The position numbers and the translations under genes are program-made. Positions 62,071-64,000 of a DNA stretch of 64,000 nucleotides are shown piece after piece; positions within the stretch are counted from its first letter, which is position 1, and each line of letters starts with the position of its first letter. The DNA is taken from positions 2,418,001 to 2,482,000 of the forward strand of contig NC_014394.1 of NCBI RefSeq assembly GCF_000145255.1. The letters run 5' to 3'. This stretch comes from Gallionella capsiferriformans ES-2 (lineage in GTDB: Bacteria; Pseudomonadota; Gammaproteobacteria; Burkholderiales; Gallionellaceae). Under the pieces are notes generated by a model, which worked only from the letters and a program-made list of their open reading frames with translations, was not told where the DNA came from and ran no database searches.

Positions 62071-62188
62071 AGCTCAGGAATTGGCACCGTGAACCCCCTT
62101 CAACGGATTGAATAATCGTACGTTGTATGCCTCGACACCCGTGTGTCGGCAACAAGCCTTACGTTAATCAACTTGAATGGAGTTCACA

Positions 62189-62383
62189 ATGAGCAAACTG
62201 TTATCTGTATTAATCGCTGCTGCATTCGCTACTGTTGCATTCTCCGCTGTTGCGGCTGATACCACCCCTGCCAGTACAACACCTGCGGCGGCAACTTCGG
62301 CCAAGGCAGTAGAAAAATCAAAAGCTGCCGAAACCAAAGAAGTCAAAAAGCACCATCACCACAAAAAACTAGCCAAGAAATAA
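62189..62383 (+). CDS. Small exported lysine/histidine-rich protein
   Basis: A 64-residue protein. A signal peptide (S-K-L-L-S-V-L-I-A-A-A-F ... V-A-A, cleavage near residue 23) leads to a short alanine/threonine segment. The C-terminus is rich in lysine and histidine (K-K-H-H-H-H-K-K-L-A-K-K), similar in style to acid-shock proteins, and could bind metals or acids. The ATG at 62189 follows TGGAG; a longer frame starting at 62177 is less likely. A terminator follows at 62406. Confidence 0.6.
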   Translation: MSKLLSVLIAAAFATVAFSAVAADTTPASTTPAAATSAKAVEKSKAAETKEVKKHHHHKKLAKK

Positions 62384-62405
62384 TTTTTCAGCTTGAACAA
62401 AATAG

Positions 62406-62429
62406 GGCAGAGGAAACTCTGCCTTTTTT
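62406..62429 (+). terminator. Rho-independent terminator
   Basis: GGCAGAG and CTCTGCC around a GAAA tetraloop, then six T. It follows the small exported protein gene by 22 bp. Confidence 0.9.
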
Positions 62430-62486
62430 GTTTTGCAGCAGTTCAGTGATACCATTCACCGACTTGCAACACTGCCACACATCGAA

Positions 62487-62933
62487 ATGATCTGGAAACC
62501 CAATGTCACCGTCGCAGCCGTCATAGAACGCGATGCCAAGTTTTTACTGGTCGAAGAAGAGACCTCGCAGGGGCTGCGCTTTAACCAGCCCGCCGGACAC
62601 TGGGAACCGGGCGAAACCCTCATTGAAGCTACAATACGCGAGACGCGCGAGGAATCCGCCTACGACTTTGTGCCGCAACATCTGACCGGCATTTACAGCT
62701 GGCGAGCGCCGGAATCCAACACGACTTATCTGCGCTTTGCCTTTACCGGAAAACTGCAATCGCATCACCCTGAACAAAATCTGGACGCTGGCATCGTGCG
62801 TGCCGTATGGCTCACGATGGATGAAATTCGCGACACTCAGACGCGCCACCGCAGCCCGCTGGTATTGCGCTGCTGCGAAGACTATCTGGCAGGAAAACGC
62901 TTTCCGCTCGAACTACTGGTCCACTATGAATAA
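62487..62933 (+). CDS. Nudix hydrolase, NudJ-like
   Basis: A protein of about 148 residues with a Nudix box [21 protein letters not shown] (residues about 35-55). The catalytic glutamates are present; the last glycine of the consensus is replaced. The sequence resembles NudJ, a phosphatase acting on nucleoside and thiamine pyrophosphates. I chose the ATG at 62487 ([10 protein letters not shown]) over an upstream start at 62433 that would add 18 residues. Its stop overlaps the start of mnmA by 8 bp, a common gene pair in proteobacteria. Confidence 0.88.
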   Translation: MIWKPNVTVAAVIERDAKFLLVEEETSQGLRFNQPAGHWEPGETLIEATIRETREESAYDFVPQHLTGIYSWRAPESNTTYLRFAFTGKLQSHHPEQNLDAGIVRAVWLTMDEIRDTQTRHRSPLVLRCCEDYLAGKRFPLELLVHYE

Positions 62934-64000
62934 AAACAAACGCGTCGTCGTCGGCATGTCCGGCGGCGTGGACTCCTCGGTCACAGCACTGCTGCTCAAG
63001 CAGCAAGGGTATGACGTCATCGGCCTGTTTATGAAAAACTGGGAAGATGACGACAACAGCGAATACTGCTCCTCGCGTCAGGACCTGCTGGATGCCGTAT
63101 CGGTCGCCGACACCATCGGCATTCCGATTGAGGCGGTCAATTTTGCTAAAGAATACAAAGACCGCGTGTTCAGCGCCTTCCTGCGCGAATATCAGAGCGG
63201 ACGCACGCCGAACCCCGATATTCTGTGCAACGCCGAAATCAAGTTCAAAGCCTTTCTGGATCATGCGATCGAACTCGGGGCGGATACCATCGCCACCGGG
63301 CATTACGCGCAAGTGCGTGAAGTCGACGGGCTGTTCCAGCTACTCAAAGCCACCGACGCCAGCAAGGACCAAAGCTATTTTCTGCATCGACTCAATCAGG
63401 CGCAACTCTCCCGCGCCATGTTTCCACTCGGCCGCCTGCTCAAATCCGAGATCCGAAAAATTGCCGAGCAGCACGGCCTGTGCAACTTTGCCAAGAAGGA
63501 CAGCACCGGCATCTGTTTCATCGGCGAGCGACCTTTCCGCGAATTTTTGAGCGGCTATCTACCCACCCAACCGGGCGAAATGCGCACGCCCGAAGGTAAA
63601 CGGGTTGGCCGGCACATCGGACTGTCTTTTTACACCCTGGGCCAGCGACAGGGCTTAGGCATAGGCGGCGAAAAAAACTCCAGCGGCGAGCCCTGGTTTG
63701 TCGCGGCAAAAGACATGGAAAACAACCGCCTGATCGTCGTGCAAGGCCATGATCATCCGGCCCTGTTGAGCCACACACTTACCGCCCTCGATGCGCACTG
63801 GATCAGCGGCAGCGCGCCGAAAACCAACCATCCTTACGCCGCCAAGACCCGCTACCGCCAAGCCGATGCCCCCTGCCATTTCACCGAACAATCAGGCGAC
63901 CAGTGTTCAATCGCCTTCGACCAGCCGCAATGGGCCGTCACTCCGGGTCAATCGGTCGTACTGTACGAGGGCGAGGTCTGCTTGGGCGGCGCGATCATCG
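62926..64000 (+). CDS. mnmA: tRNA-specific 2-thiouridylase MnmA (3' end beyond window)
   Basis: The frame is open from the ATG at 62926 to the window end (358 codons seen), so only a few residues are missing. MnmA adds sulfur to U34 of Glu, Gln and Lys tRNAs. The ATP-binding P-loop is [10 protein letters not shown]. The catalytic cysteines lie in N-P-D-I-L-C-N and G-I-C-F-I-G. The T-G-H-Y-A motif and the near-final V-C-L-G-G are present. It overlaps the Nudix gene by 8 bp. Confidence 0.96.
   Translation, partial: MNKNKRVVVGMSGGVDSSVTALLLKQQGYDVIGLFMKNWEDDDNSEYCSSRQDLLDAVSVADTIGIPIEAVNFAKEYKDRVFSAFLREYQSGRTPNPDILCNAEIKFKAFLDHAIELGADTIATGHYAQVREVDGLFQLLKATDASKDQSYFLHRLNQAQLSRAMFPLGRLLKSEIRKIAEQHGLCNFAKKDSTGICFIGERPFREFLSGYLPTQPGEMRTPEGKRVGRHIGLSFYTLGQRQGLGIGGEKNSSGEPWFVAAKDMENNRLIVVQGHDHPALLSHTLTALDAHWISGSAPKTNHPYAAKTRYRQADAPCHFTEQSGDQCSIAFDQPQWAVTPGQSVVLYEGEVCLGGAII

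Noticed and set aside
61815..62087. Minus-strand ORF opposite the small coiled-coil gene
   Set aside because: The + strand gene has promoter, Shine-Dalgarno and a more plausible composition.

Overview
The window is a 64 kb piece of a betaproteobacterial chromosome, most likely Nitrosomonadales and possibly Gallionellaceae-like. I base this on gene order and protein style (Rieske oxygenase / xseB-ispA-dxs-folE2, carAB-greA-yhbY-rlmE-ftsH-folP-glmM, queA-tgt-yajC-secDF); no database comparison was possible. Almost all of it is housekeeping sequence with short intergenic gaps. No transposase, integrase, phage gene or CRISPR array was seen.

Layout. 1-1539: the end of an HD-GYP protein and a response regulator. 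1578-3778: an OB-fold exported protein, a DnaQ-like exonuclease and RluE. 3886-9159: monomeric isocitrate dehydrogenase, a cold-shock protein, and clpS-clpA. 9196-20373: gluQ, then a long block on both strands (glmM, folP, ftsH, rlmE, yhbY, greA, carB, carA). 20564-27226: mntP, then a MASE1/CHASE/PAS/GAF sensor kinase with two response regulators, one a GGDEF protein. 27273-33324: PsiF-type protein, RMD1-family protein, a SWIM/SNF2 helicase and a leucine-rich-repeat protein kinase. 33337-37928: glutamine amidotransferase, folE2, dxs, ispA, xseB. 38038-43298: Rieske oxygenase, EamA transporter, SpoIIAA-like protein, a decayed ccdAB toxin-antitoxin pair, rpmB-rpmG and a CorA/MgtE-N transporter. 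43321-47363: Pho box and pstSCAB, ending in an unusual array of repeated hairpins. 47383-55967: glycine-zipper protein, a hybrid kinase translationally coupled to a di-heme peroxidase, an HD-GYP regulator, a degenerate GGDEF-EAL protein and a DedA protein. 56063-61478: secF, secD, yajC, tgt, queA. 61554-64000: tRNA-Leu(CAA), two small proteins, a Nudix hydrolase and mnmA (cut by the window end).

Two repeat systems stand out. First, the last codons of pstB (Y-I-T-G-R-F-G-stop) form the 5' arm of a long hairpin. That hairpin plus a linker is repeated downstream in about 2.5 tandem copies of 73-74 bp. Copies 1 and 2 differ by paired changes that keep the stem and also keep the peptide code. Second, at least seven intergenic junctions hold degenerate 7-bp-period repeats, each with its own heptamer and usually an inverted partner arm. 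Several run into the stop codon and last codons of the upstream gene.

The genes fall into a few linked jobs: protein quality control (ClpAS, FtsH), pyrimidine/arginine precursor supply (CarAB), isoprenoid and folate precursors (Dxs, IspA, FolE2, FolP), tRNA modification (GluQ, Tgt, QueA, MnmA), Sec export, phosphate uptake, and cyclic-di-GMP or phosphorelay signalling.
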